Below the pieces are notes generated by a model. It saw only the letters and a program-made list of their open reading frames with translations. It was not told where the DNA came from and made no database searches. Of a stretch of DNA of 64,000 bases, positions 1 to 9,165 are shown piece after piece. This stretch comes from Flavobacterium sp. GTDB taxonomy: Bacteria > Bacteroidota > Bacteroidia > Flavobacteriales > Flavobacteriaceae. The stretch spans positions 1 through 64,000 of the forward strand of contig NZ_JAIXRZ010000016.1 of the NCBI RefSeq assembly GCF_027484945.1, in the 5' to 3' direction. The translations under genes and the position numbers were made by a program. Position 1 is the stretch's first letter; every line of letters starts with the position of its first letter.

Positions 1-2
1 AA

Positions 3-1901
3 CTAATGCTATCACTGTGCGCCATGATAACTTTTCATTCGGTTGCACAAAAAAATATTGACCCCACCCCAGAAGATATTTCAAAATCCAAATCCCTTCG
101 TGAAAAATATTCTAAAGATGATGTTGCTGTTTTATCGAGTTCGGATGATATCCAATTTGACTACAACAAACGTGATGAAAAAGTAACTGTACGATTAAAA
201 ACCCAAGAACATTTAATGAATATCAACCACCGTGCAGATATTCATAAATATGAGTTTTATGACAGCGAATCCAATATTGAATCGTTTGGCATTAAATACC
301 GAAATGAAAAAGTAGCCCCTTTTTCTATTCGAGACGAACAATACAAAGACGACGATTTGTTTTACCATGATGCGCGCGTAAAATATACATCACTCGATTT
401 TCCGGTACAAGGGTATACGTATTATTATGAAATGATAAAAAACTACAACGACATTAAGTATTGTACTACTTTTTATTTTCAAGATGAGTACCCTGTTTTA
501 AAAAAAACCATTACGTTTCGCGTCCCCAACTGGTTAGAATTAGAACTTAAAGAATTTAATTTTAAAGGGTTTGCTATAAAAAAAGAAGTCGTTCAAGAGG
601 GCGAAATCAACAGAATTAGCTACACTTTAGAAGATGCACCTGCTATCTTCAAAGAATCGGATGGTCCTGGGCGATCGTATTTGTATCCCCACATCATGGT
701 ACTAGCTAAAAGTTATACCCAAGGAAACAAAAAAGAAACCTTGTTTAAAACCCATGAAGACTTATACAAATGGTATGCGTCATTGGTGCAATTGATGCAA
801 AATGATCCTGAAGTGCTTCGCCCGAAAGTCAACGAACTAATTGCAAATGCCAAAACAGATGAAGAAAAAATAAAAAATATCTTTTATTGGGTGCAAGATA
901 ACATTCGATATATTGCATTTGAAGACGGAATCGCCGGATTTAAACCCGATGAAGCACAAAGTGTTTTTCAAAAACGATATGGTGATTGTAAAGGGATGGC
1001 CAATTTAATCAAACAAATGTTGGTCTTGGCAGGTTTTGATGCACGACTTACCTGGATTGGAACAAAGCATATTGCCTATGATTACAAAACACCTTCGTTA
1101 AGCGTAGATAATCACATGATTTGTACTTTATTTTACAAAGGGAAACACTACTACCTGGATGGTACAGAAAAATACAATGCTTTTGGTGAATATGCCGAAC
1201 GAATTCAAAATAAAGAAGTGATGATTGAAGACGGCACACGTTGTATTGTTGAGCGTGTTCCCTTGAGCACTGCATCTCAAAATAAAGAGGTTTTTAAAGC
1301 AACATTGGAGTTGGATCAAGAGAAAATGAAGGGAATTTGTAAACGCACCTATACCGGTGAAAGTCGGTCCTATTTTCAAAATGTATACAACCAATTTGAA
1401 TCGTCAGAGAAGAAAGAACTCTTGGATAATTACCTCTCCCATCAAAACAAAAGTATTAAAGTTGAAAATGTAAAAACCTCAAATTTAGAGCATCGTGACC
1501 AACTATTGACAATTGATTATACAATCGATATCAGCAATAAAGTTTCTTCCTTTGACAATGAAATCTATGTGGATTTGGACTTTATGAATGAATACAAAGA
1601 TTTTCAGTTGAAAGACCGGAAGACCGATTTTGAAATGGATTACAAAACCCAATTTGAATCCGATATAACCTTAAAAATACCCCCAGGTTATAAAGTGACT
1701 AAGTTACCAGAGAATATTGCGGTTAAGGAGGAAAATTATGAGATTATGCTTTCCTATACCCTAGAAAATAATTTAATTCAGTATAAAAAACTGTTTCTAT
1801 TTAAAAACGGAACATTAAAAACAACAGAGTTTGAAAATTGGAGAGCGCTCAATAAAAAAATTGCGGAATCCTATAACACATCAATTATCTTAACTAAATA
1901 A
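3..1901 (+). CDS. DUF3857 / transglutaminase-like exported protein (5' partial)
   Basis: Large exported protein with an N-terminal DUF3857 beta-rich region and a central transglutaminase-like (cysteine-protease fold) domain, a pairing common in Bacteroidota. The catalytic triad is visible: Cys328 in YGDCKGMANL, His370 in VDNHMIC and Asp385 in YYLDGTEK (numbered from the ATG at 6). The in-frame codon before that ATG is Leu and no stop is seen, and only a stub of a signal peptide (ending HSVAQ) follows, so the true start most likely lies left of the window. A second DUF3857-type gene starts 5 nt after the stop, suggesting co-transcription. The substrate is unknown; family members are thought to act in the periplasm or at the outer membrane. 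Confidence 0.85.
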   Translation, partial: LMLSLCAMITFHSVAQKNIDPTPEDISKSKSLREKYSKDDVAVLSSSDDIQFDYNKRDEKVTVRLKTQEHLMNINHRADIHKYEFYDSESNIESFGIKYRNEKVAPFSIRDEQYKDDDLFYHDARVKYTSLDFPVQGYTYYYEMIKNYNDIKYCTTFYFQDEYPVLKKTITFRVPNWLELELKEFNFKGFAIKKEVVQEGEINRISYTLEDAPAIFKESDGPGRSYLYPHIMVLAKSYTQGNKKETLFKTHEDLYKWYASLVQLMQNDPEVLRPKVNELIANAKTDEEKIKNIFYWVQDNIRYIAFEDGIAGFKPDEAQSVFQKRYGDCKGMANLIKQMLVLAGFDARLTWIGTKHIAYDYKTPSLSVDNHMICTLFYKGKHYYLDGTEKYNAFGEYAERIQNKEVMIEDGTRCIVERVPLSTASQNKEVFKATLELDQEKMKGICKRTYTGESRSYFQNVYNQFESSEKKELLDNYLSHQNKSIKVENVKTSNLEHRDQLLTIDYTIDISNKVSSFDNEIYVDLDFMNEYKDFQLKDRKTDFEMDYKTQFESDITLKIPPGYKVTKLPENIAVKEENYEIMLSYTLENNLIQYKKLFLFKNGTLKTTEFENWRALNKKIAESYNTSIILTK

Positions 1902-1906
1902 CCGCT

Positions 1907-4066
1907 ATGAAATTCAATCTTTTCCTGGGCCTTTTCCTTTTCAGTTCATGGGTATCTTTTGCTCAAACTCCCGAAGAAATCCGAGATTACATTTGGGGCG
2001 CCAATGATGCCTACAAAAAAGCCAATACGATTCCTGATAAATGGAAAAATGAGTCGGCAGTTATTATTTACAAACACGAACATTACAATTATCATAAATA
2101 CGGGGTTAATGTAACGTATAAAAGTTCGATTCGGAAGCGGATCAAATTATTGGATCAAGCGGCTGTAAAAGAGTTTTCTGAATTTTCTTATCGCGACAAA
2201 TTTTATTCCAACAAAGCATTGGGGTCTTTTTGGCAACGCGGTACAAATTATATTGGGGTAAAAATTGTTAAACCCGATGGAAAAGAAATGGTAATCGATG
2301 CCGATAAAGATTCTAAAGAAGTAAATGGAGAAAAAAAACTTGCGATTCCAAATTTAGAAATTGGTGATATAATCGACTTTTATTTTTATTCTATAGAACC
2401 GTTTAAGTCGGTTTATGATTATACGTTCAAAGCCGTTGAAACACCTTTAGGCGACGTGTATCCTACTTTAGATTTAAAAATTACCTTGAGTACTGAAAAT
2501 GATTTTTTCGTCAATTTCAACACCTACAATGGCGCACCAGAATTAAAAGAAGTGCCTACAGGTAAAAACAGTGAGCGATTTTATGAATTATTGGCAACGA
2601 ATGTTGAAAAAAATGAATTTCCACGTTGGTTCTATCCATTAACAGAACTACCCTGTTATAAGTTTCAAATTATTTTTGCGCGTTCGGGTAAGTTTGAAAA
2701 ATTATCCGATGGTTTTTTGTCTGAAAAAGAACGCGATGTAAAAAAGACCGTGTCCAAAGAAGATGTTTTTGAATACTATAATAAAAAATTCTCCCCATCG
2801 GGCGACTTGGGTCCAATCAATCGATTTTTGAAAAATAAAACCTTTCAATCGGAAGAAGAAAAAATTCGAGCGGTCTATTATTTTTGCCGCCATGAATACT
2901 TTACGCGTTATTTAGAAGCGTTTGTGGTTAATGAAGCAAAAATCATGTACCCTTTTGGTTATTATGGTGTAAATCCTATTTTCTTTCAAGATGAATTGCC
3001 GTTTGTAAATTACTTTATGCAGTTTTTGAAAAAACAAGAAATTGGCTATGATATTATTATTGCCACTCCCCGACATGACGGTTCGATTGACGATTTACTT
3101 ATCCAACAAAACCTACGTAAGTTAATTCGTGTAAACACTCCTACTCCTGTATTTATTGAGTATTTCTCTTCCTATTCAGGTGCAGAACAAGTTGATGCCT
3201 TAATTGAAAACTCGAAAGCTTATGTTTTGGGGATTTCCAATGGGAAAAAAGTAACCGAAGTTAATGCGATAACGTTACCGAGCAGTACCTACAATGACAA
3301 TATTTCAAAAGTAAAAACACAAGTAGAATTACTTGATTTTACAGGTTATAAGGTAAAACGTCAATTGGCTTTTACCGGGCACTTAAAAGAATCAGAACAG
3401 GAGGATCGTTTGGAGTTTTTTGACTATGTCTATGAAGATTATGAAAAATACGGTTCGACCAAATTAATGGACTATGTGCGTAATGAAAAACAGCGTAATC
3501 AATATACTAATGAACTAAACGCATTAATTAACACGTTAAAAGACAAACAAAAAGAATCGTTGAAGGCAAACGTTGAAGGCGAATTTGACGTAAAAGTGGA
3601 AGATTATGGGTTTGCCATTAAAAATACGGGGCGCTTTGGAAAGTCTACACCTTTAGAAGTAGAAGACTCGTTTACGATTGCAAACGAATATGTGAAAAAG
3701 GCTGGCGATAAATATTTATTGGAAATTGGGCGCTTTTTGACTTCTCAAATTGAGATTGATAAAAAAGAAATGGAACGTAAAAACAATATTTATATGAATT
3801 TCCCCCGTTCGTTTGAAAACGAAATCACTTTTATCATTCCCGAAGGGTATAGTGTTTCTGGGTTGGAAAAATTAAATAAAAAAGTAGAAAATGAAACCGG
3901 TGGATTTACTTCCAATGCTGAAATAAAAGGTAATCAATTAATCATCAAGACATTTAAATACTATAAAAACTATTTTGAGCCAAATGCCAACTGGAATAAA
4001 ATGATTCAGTTTTTGGATGCTGCCTATCAGTTCACGCAAGAAAAAGTTTTATTAAAAAAGAACTAA
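1907..4066 (+). CDS. DUF3857-type exported protein, transglutaminase site degenerate
   Basis: 719-residue protein with a clear signal peptide (hydrophobic segment ending VSFAQ, about residue 20). It shares the general plan of the upstream gene: N-terminal DUF3857-like beta region, middle helical domain, and a C-terminal beta region with an IIPEGYSVSGL segment matching IPPGYKVTKL in its neighbour. The middle domain lacks a GDCKG-type cysteine motif and has no obvious His/Asp partners (the corresponding stretch reads YYFCRHEYFTRYLEAF), so it looks catalytically dead or strongly diverged. It probably arose by duplication of the first gene. It is followed directly by an intrinsic terminator and is therefore the last gene of its operon. 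Confidence 0.85.
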   Translation: MKFNLFLGLFLFSSWVSFAQTPEEIRDYIWGANDAYKKANTIPDKWKNESAVIIYKHEHYNYHKYGVNVTYKSSIRKRIKLLDQAAVKEFSEFSYRDKFYSNKALGSFWQRGTNYIGVKIVKPDGKEMVIDADKDSKEVNGEKKLAIPNLEIGDIIDFYFYSIEPFKSVYDYTFKAVETPLGDVYPTLDLKITLSTENDFFVNFNTYNGAPELKEVPTGKNSERFYELLATNVEKNEFPRWFYPLTELPCYKFQIIFARSGKFEKLSDGFLSEKERDVKKTVSKEDVFEYYNKKFSPSGDLGPINRFLKNKTFQSEEEKIRAVYYFCRHEYFTRYLEAFVVNEAKIMYPFGYYGVNPIFFQDELPFVNYFMQFLKKQEIGYDIIIATPRHDGSIDDLLIQQNLRKLIRVNTPTPVFIEYFSSYSGAEQVDALIENSKAYVLGISNGKKVTEVNAITLPSSTYNDNISKVKTQVELLDFTGYKVKRQLAFTGHLKESEQEDRLEFFDYVYEDYEKYGSTKLMDYVRNEKQRNQYTNELNALINTLKDKQKESLKANVEGEFDVKVEDYGFAIKNTGRFGKSTPLEVEDSFTIANEYVKKAGDKYLLEIGRFLTSQIEIDKKEMERKNNIYMNFPRSFENEITFIIPEGYSVSGLEKLNKKVENETGGFTSNAEIKGNQLIIKTFKYYKNYFEPNANWNKMIQFLDAAYQFTQEKVLLKKN

Positions 4067-4072
4067 AAACAT

Positions 4073-4097
4073 AAGCGCCCACAAGGCGCTTTTTTTT
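4073..4097 (+). terminator. Intrinsic terminator of the DUF3857 pair
   Basis: Perfect stem AGCGCC (4074-4079) and GGCGCT (4085-4090) with a 5-nt loop CACAA, followed at once by a run of T. It begins 7 nt after the stop of the second DUF3857 gene. Confidence 0.85.
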
Positions 4098-4231
4098 ATT
4101 GATGATAACATAAACATTTATGTTTTTCTCCACCTATTTACTGGATTCTTTGCTGTTGAACGAAATGCTTTCGACCAAGAATCAAACCGATAAAAAATAC
4201 CGAGTGGAGCTTCCTAAATTGGAAGCTTGAC

Positions 4232-5482
4232 TTAACGATTCAACCACAAGGTTGGGTTGATATAGGTTGCATTTTGAGAAATCATAAACCGAACAACTGC
4301 TTTGCCATCGGCATCTGCTTTTACTTTTCCTAGCGTTTGTTTTGCGCTAATATTGTCACCTTCACTTACCGTAACTGTAGCTAAATTATGGTAAATGGTA
4401 AAGTAATCCCCATGTTTAATCAATACGGCAAACTTATTTCCGATGCGTTGAATTTGAGAAACCTCTCCTTTGAACACCGCACGAACAGAAGCATTGGTAT
4501 CTGTAGTAATATCTACTCCGCTATTGTGAACCATAATCGATTTATATACCGGATGCGGTTGATCACCAAAACCTAAAGTTATAACGCCTCGTTCTACTGG
4601 CCAAGGCAAATGACCTTTGTTCGATTTAAAATTGTCAGCGATAATTTTTCCTTCAGGGGTAAGAACTATTTTGGCAGAAGACTCAATTTTTTTAGTTTCA
4701 GCCACAGTCGTTGTCTTTGGGTTCGCTTTGGCTTTTGCGGCCGCTGCTTTTCGGTTGGCCTCTGCAATTGCTTCCCGAAGTAATTTTTGAATTTGCGCAT
4801 CAATTTTGCGAGACTCCTGTTGTTTTTTCTTGATTTCTGCAGCGATTTGCTTTTTATCTTTTTTTAGACTATTGGCAATTTTTTCTTGCTCTTGACGCTC
4901 CTTTTCTAAATCTTCGCGCTGCTTTTGTTGTTCGGCTAAAAGTTTATCTTTTTCCTCTTTTTGTTTGGTTAGCGTTGTATAATGGTTAACTAGCGCATTG
5001 GATTTGTCTTTAATTTCTTGTCCTTGCATTTTACGGTAGCTCGAATATTGCTTCATGTATTGAAGGCGTTTATAGGCTTGAGTAAAATTTTCCGACGACA
5101 ATAAAAACATTGCGCGACTATGTTGTGAGCGACTTTTATATGATTTTAACACCATATCCGCATAGTCTTTTTTCAATAATTCCAACTCTTTTTTGAGTTT
5201 GTTAATCTCCAATTGGTTGAGATACATATTGTCATTTAAGACGCGGGCTTGTTTGTTGGTCGTGTTAATCAACTTTTCTTTTAATCCTATTTTCTCTTTT
5301 TGAAGCGCGAGTAGTTTCGTTACCGATTTTTCTTTCGAACGCACTTCTTGTAGCATACGCTCTTTTTCAATAATTTCTTCTTGAATTTTAGCTTTGCGTT
5401 GTTCCAATTCATCTTGTGTGAGCTGAGCCATACCCACTGCAGATACCATCAAAAGAAAAAAGGTGAAAATAGGCTGCCTCAT
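4232..5482 (-). CDS. EnvC-like murein hydrolase activator (coiled coil + degenerate LytM/M23)
   Basis: 416 residues: signal peptide (ending GMAQ, about residue 20), a long charged coiled coil (about residues 25-250, rich in K/E/Q), then a C-terminal LytM/M23 fold (about 290-416). The zinc ligands of active M23 peptidases are not preserved: the HxGxD site reads HNSGVD (about 319), the (Y)xHL site reads YHNL (about 364), and the final HFE/HFMI-type strand reads RFMIS (about 398). This fits EnvC/NlpD-type factors that activate amidases during cell separation rather than cleave peptidoglycan themselves (established for E. coli EnvC, inferred here). It is the last gene of the envelope operon, 3 nt after the DUF4292 gene. 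Confidence 0.85.
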   Translation of the reverse strand: MRQPIFTFFLLMVSAVGMAQLTQDELEQRKAKIQEEIIEKERMLQEVRSKEKSVTKLLALQKEKIGLKEKLINTTNKQARVLNDNMYLNQLEINKLKKELELLKKDYADMVLKSYKSRSQHSRAMFLLSSENFTQAYKRLQYMKQYSSYRKMQGQEIKDKSNALVNHYTTLTKQKEEKDKLLAEQQKQREDLEKERQEQEKIANSLKKDKKQIAAEIKKKQQESRKIDAQIQKLLREAIAEANRKAAAAKAKANPKTTTVAETKKIESSAKIVLTPEGKIIADNFKSNKGHLPWPVERGVITLGFGDQPHPVYKSIMVHNSGVDITTDTNASVRAVFKGEVSQIQRIGNKFAVLIKHGDYFTIYHNLATVTVSEGDNISAKQTLGKVKADADGKAVVRFMISQNATYINPTLWLNR

Positions 5483-5485
5483 GTT

Positions 5486-6286
5486 TTATTTTTTTTCTAA
5501 TTCAATACGTTCAAATCCGTCAGGAACATTATAGGGAAACGATAAATCTTCATTGAAGTTAACATTTTTATATTCAACATCAATAAACGTTTTTGCCGAT
5601 TCCAATTGGGCTTCTAAGACCATTTGCAAAGGAAGCAATTTTTCATCGGTTTTGCGGTATTCTGGATAGGTTACTTGCAATGTGCGTTGCAACGTAGGTT
5701 GCTTAATTTCTTGTTTTTTAACCAAGTAATTATCGCTTTCAAAGTAAAAAGATTTATTCACTTCGGGATTATCTTGCGTATATAATTGATACCATTTATC
5801 TGCAATCGCCACTTTGTATTTGCCTTTATGTAAATCTTCAATGGTTTTTCCTAAGAAAATACTTTGTACTTTTTGATAATTTAAATCGGTTCCTAACCAT
5901 TGACTTAAAGCTGAATAATCGCCTTCAAAAAATTTGTTGCCTATTTTATCGTAATACTTTACCGACTCGGGAGTAATTAATGCTTTAGCCATAGTAATTC
6001 CTAAAACCCGAATGATTACCATAATTTTTTCATCTTTTTTCATCCGAATCTCAGCCATCACATTCTGGGATTGATTATCGTCTTGGTATTTGGCTGCGGC
6101 TTTAATCGATAATGTGGAAAAATTTAGGGCGTTTAAATTGTACTTATCGATAATTTGAACTGCTGGTATTTCGTTATCAGAAGCGGTTCCTTCTGAAACA
6201 AGACGAGCTTTGGATTTACACGATTGTAAAACCACTATCCCTGCGGCTAAAAGCACAACAAATTGAATTTTTTTTAGGTATTGCAT
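5486..6286 (-). CDS. DUF4292 family lipoprotein
   Basis: 266 residues with a lipoprotein signal: basic N-terminus, hydrophobic core and lipobox VLQSC with Cys23, so it is probably anchored in a membrane through lipid. The rest resembles DUF4292, a Bacteroidota family with a LolA/LolB-like beta fold; lipoprotein carriage or outer-membrane work is only inferred. Its start codon overlaps the stop of the upstream TPR gene by 1 nt (TAATG), and the EnvC-like gene follows after 3 nt, so the three are translationally coupled. The DUF4292-EnvC pairing suggests a shared envelope role. Confidence 0.8.
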   Translation of the reverse strand: MQYLKKIQFVVLLAAGIVVLQSCKSKARLVSEGTASDNEIPAVQIIDKYNLNALNFSTLSIKAAAKYQDDNQSQNVMAEIRMKKDEKIMVIIRVLGITMAKALITPESVKYYDKIGNKFFEGDYSALSQWLGTDLNYQKVQSIFLGKTIEDLHKGKYKVAIADKWYQLYTQDNPEVNKSFYFESDNYLVKKQEIKQPTLQRTLQVTYPEYRKTDEKLLPLQMVLEAQLESAKTFIDVEYKNVNFNEDLSFPYNVPDGFERIELEKK

Positions 6287-7632
6287 TAGTTCTTTTTGGT
6301 TTTTTCTAAAAGCTGATTGGCCTTTTCAAAATACGCATTTTTATTTTTATGATCTCCTAATCCTGCACTTGCTTCTCCTAATTGCAAGTTGAAATTAATT
6401 TCCAATACGCTATCGTCAACAATAAAATCCAATCCCGATTCCAAAATTTCTTTGGCTTTTTTGAATTGCCGTTGTTGGTTTAAAGCTAAACCGTTGTAAT
6501 AATACAATTGGGGTTGTGTTGGAAATAATTCTAATTGTTCCGATGAAAACTGAAGCACCTTGTCAAATAGCAAACTTTCGGTATAGGCTTGTAATAATAA
6601 TACAATGCCTTCCATGTCTTCTCCATGTGATTTTAGATGCATTTCATAGTATTTAACCGATTTGATCCAATCGTTTTTTGCCTGATAAAACTTTCCGATT
6701 TCTTTGGCTACATTGACTTCTTTATCATCCTCAAAATAGTGAATTGCTTGATCCAATTGCGGTTCAAATTGCGGATTGTTTTTTGTAAAAATCAAAAACT
6801 CATTCAGCATACGATGCTTGATTTTTTTATCTATTTTATCGGTCGCAAATACCCTATTCATTGAACCTACTGCTTTTGCACCATCATTTGCTGTAAGGTG
6901 GTACTTAAATAAACTTACTTGTGCCCATTCAGAAGTTGGGATTTCTTTTTCCAATTGGCGCGCAACTTCCAATGCTTTTTCTTCTTGATTACTCTTTGAA
7001 TACATAAAAATCAAGGCGATATAATTGGACTCGTCTTTTGGAAATTGTTTAATTTTTTCGATCAAATCATTCTTTTCAGGGCCCTGGTATTTAGCATCCT
7101 GTAGGATTTGTGCTTTGTATAACTCACGTTTATCCGACTTCCCAACGGTAGCATTTAACACATTGATTAAGTCCAATGCCTTGTCGTATTGACGGGTAGT
7201 CATGTACAGGGAACAAAGATCTTCTTGATAATCGGACTTGAATTCAATCAACTTTTGGACAATAGTAATCGCGCGATTGTAATCTTTGGTGTCATAACAC
7301 ACATCATACATTCCTACCCATGCCCAACGATTTTTAGGATCTAATTCGGTTACTTTTTTAAACTGATCAAACGCTTCATTGTAGCGTTTCATAAAGTAAT
7401 AATTTTTTCCTTTTTCAAAAAAAATAACAGGATTGTTGGGCTGAATGGTTTCACATTGATCCAATTCCAACAAGGCTTTATCGTAGTTTTCGATACCTTT
7501 TTGTTTTAACGATTCATAATAATGATTTTGAAACGCATCGGGTGCCAATGCCGTATCCTCGGGTTCTTGTGCCCAAAGCATACCGGAAATAAAGATTCCG
7601 ATCAAACCATTAATTACAATTCGCTGTTTCAT
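6286..7632 (-). CDS. Tetratricopeptide-repeat exported protein
   Basis: 448 residues with a signal peptide (ending GMLWAQ, about residue 22) and successive TPR-type helix pairs across most of its length, for example KALLELDQCETIQPNNP, AFDQFKKVTELDPKN and DKVLQFSSEQLELFPTQP. TPR proteins act as scaffolds for protein complexes, here presumably in the periplasm. It lies between the nucleotidyltransferase gene (1-nt gap) and the DUF4292 lipoprotein gene (1-nt overlap), so it is part of the same envelope operon. No enzymatic motif is visible and the partner is unknown. Confidence 0.8.
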   Translation of the reverse strand: MKQRIVINGLIGIFISGMLWAQEPEDTALAPDAFQNHYYESLKQKGIENYDKALLELDQCETIQPNNPVIFFEKGKNYYFMKRYNEAFDQFKKVTELDPKNRWAWVGMYDVCYDTKDYNRAITIVQKLIEFKSDYQEDLCSLYMTTRQYDKALDLINVLNATVGKSDKRELYKAQILQDAKYQGPEKNDLIEKIKQFPKDESNYIALIFMYSKSNQEEKALEVARQLEKEIPTSEWAQVSLFKYHLTANDGAKAVGSMNRVFATDKIDKKIKHRMLNEFLIFTKNNPQFEPQLDQAIHYFEDDKEVNVAKEIGKFYQAKNDWIKSVKYYEMHLKSHGEDMEGIVLLLQAYTESLLFDKVLQFSSEQLELFPTQPQLYYYNGLALNQQRQFKKAKEILESGLDFIVDDSVLEINFNLQLGEASAGLGDHKNKNAYFEKANQLLEKTKKN

Positions 7633-7633
7633 T

Positions 7634-8647
7634 TTATTCTAATACGGAATAATCTCCGATACTGATACTGGTAAAATTCCCATCAAAAGTGGCGTGATTT
7701 CCAATCATGGCATTATCTAAATTAGCATTTTTAATATGCGCATGGGTTTGTACTAAGCTATTTTTAATGGAACTGTTCAACACATGCGTCCCTTTTCCTA
7801 ATGATACATTAGGGCCTACGGTTGCATTAACCAAAATAACGTCATCGGCAATATGACAAGGTGGAATTATTGTACTATTGTCCAATTTCACAGTAGCTGC
7901 AATTAACGATTCTACACCATCTTGGTGTAAAAAGTTTAACATTCGCGTATTGGTTTCAACCGTAACATTTTTGTTACCACAATCCATCCATTCGTCTACT
8001 TTACCTGGTACAAATTTCATGCCTTTTTGCTTCATATTTTCTAAAGCGTCTGTCAATTGATATTCGCCACCTTTAACAACGTTAGTATCGAGCAAGTATT
8101 GTAATTCGGCACGTAAGGTTTCCCCTGATTGAAAATAATAAATTCCGATAATCGCTAAATCCGAAACGAATTCTTTTGGCTTTTCAACAAAATCCACAAT
8201 CTGGTTTTGATCGTTTAATTGTACTACCCCAAATGCACTTGGATCTTCTACTTGTTTCACCCAAATTACCGCATCAGCAGAAGTGTCTAAAGAAAAATCG
8301 GCGCGAAATAATGTATCCGCATAAGCGACAACAAGTGGTCCTGTCATGCTTTCTTTGGCACATAAAATCGCATGTGCCGTTCCTAGGGCTTCGTTTTGGT
8401 AACAAATGGTTCCGCGTGCCCCTAATTTTTCTGCAATGGCGACTAAATCTTCTTCCACTTTTTTTCCAAAATCTTTATGGATAATAAACGCAATCTCATC
8501 AATTTTTTGATTAATTACTTGGGCAATATCTTCTACCAACCGGTGAACAATTGGTTTTCCGGCAATTGGAATTAAGGGTTTTGGCACTGTTAAGGTATGC
8601 GGGCGAAGGCGTGATCCGCGACCAGCCATTGGGACAATAATTTTCAT
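7634..8647 (-). CDS. Sugar-1-phosphate nucleotidyltransferase with hexapeptide C-terminus
   Basis: 337 residues. The N-terminus has the nucleotidyltransferase signature (PMAGRGSRLRPHT, then PKPLIPIAGKP) used to activate sugar-1-phosphates with an NTP. The core has VVAYADTLF for the metal-binding Asp and VEKPKEF for the sugar site. After about residue 250 it continues as a left-handed beta-helix of hexapeptide repeats (VGPNVSLGKGTHVLNSSI), as in GlmU- or GCD1-like enzymes. The exact sugar and nucleotide cannot be told from sequence. It sits in the envelope operon downstream of dut (77-nt gap) and 1 nt before the TPR gene. Confidence 0.85.
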   Translation of the reverse strand: MKIIVPMAGRGSRLRPHTLTVPKPLIPIAGKPIVHRLVEDIAQVINQKIDEIAFIIHKDFGKKVEEDLVAIAEKLGARGTICYQNEALGTAHAILCAKESMTGPLVVAYADTLFRADFSLDTSADAVIWVKQVEDPSAFGVVQLNDQNQIVDFVEKPKEFVSDLAIIGIYYFQSGETLRAELQYLLDTNVVKGGEYQLTDALENMKQKGMKFVPGKVDEWMDCGNKNVTVETNTRMLNFLHQDGVESLIAATVKLDNSTIIPPCHIADDVILVNATVGPNVSLGKGTHVLNSSIKNSLVQTHAHIKNANLDNAMIGNHATFDGNFTSISIGDYSVLE

Positions 8648-8724
8648 TTGTTTTCTATTTAGTATTCCATTTCAAATCGCTTAATCGATAATCATGGTGG
8701 TGTGTTATACAATTTATTTTTTCT

Positions 8725-9159
8725 TTATTTCACTCCGGTACTCCCAAATCCGCCAGCTCCGCGCGAAGTATCCGATAATTGAGACACTTCAATCCAAGTG
8801 GCACGTTCGTGTTTTGCTATGACCAATTGAGCGATCCGTTCTCCGTTTTCAATTACAAAAGGATCTTGGGATAAATTTACTAAAATGACACCAATTTCGC
8901 CACGATAATCGGCATCAACAGTACCTGGTGAATTTAATACCGTAATCCCTTTTTTAGCGGCCAAACCACTTCGAGGACGTACTTGGGCTTCATAACCAAT
9001 TGGTAATTCAATAAACAAGCCTGTTTTTAGTATTGCACGCTCTAAAGGCTGCAATGTAATTGGTTCGTTAAGTTGAGCGCGCAAATCCATTCCTGCAGAA
9101 GCGAGGGTTTCATAAGCTGGCAACTCGTGATCGGATGTATTGATAATCTTAATCTGCAT
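8725..9159 (-). CDS. dut: Deoxyuridine 5'-triphosphate nucleotidohydrolase (dUTPase)
   Basis: Trimeric dUTPase that hydrolyses dUTP to dUMP and pyrophosphate, keeping uracil out of DNA and supplying the dTMP precursor. All five motifs are visible in 144 residues: AGMDLRA (1), [12 protein letters not shown] (2), [14 protein letters not shown] with the catalytic Asp (3), GERIAQLVI (4) and the glycine-rich [10 protein letters not shown] (5) at the C-terminus. The length is normal for a bacterial enzyme. It begins 6 nt after the flippase gene. Its place among envelope genes is a matter of synteny rather than function. Confidence 0.97.
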   Translation of the reverse strand: MQIKIINTSDHELPAYETLASAGMDLRAQLNEPITLQPLERAILKTGLFIELPIGYEAQVRPRSGLAAKKGITVLNSPGTVDADYRGEIGVILVNLSQDPFVIENGERIAQLVIAKHERATWIEVSQLSDTSRGAGGFGSTGVK

Positions 9160-9165
9160 AGTTTC

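Noticed and set aside
4208-4227. Inverted repeat AGCTTCC/GGAAGCT just after the EnvC-like stop.
   Set aside because: The T run on the - strand is about 10 nt away from the stem, too far for a standard intrinsic terminator.
4120-4230. Possible 36-codon + strand gene (ends ELPKLEA) between the first terminator and the EnvC-like gene.
   Set aside because: It is very short, has no promoter or recognised family, and lies in a gap between convergent genes. It may be a worn remnant, but the sequence alone cannot show this.
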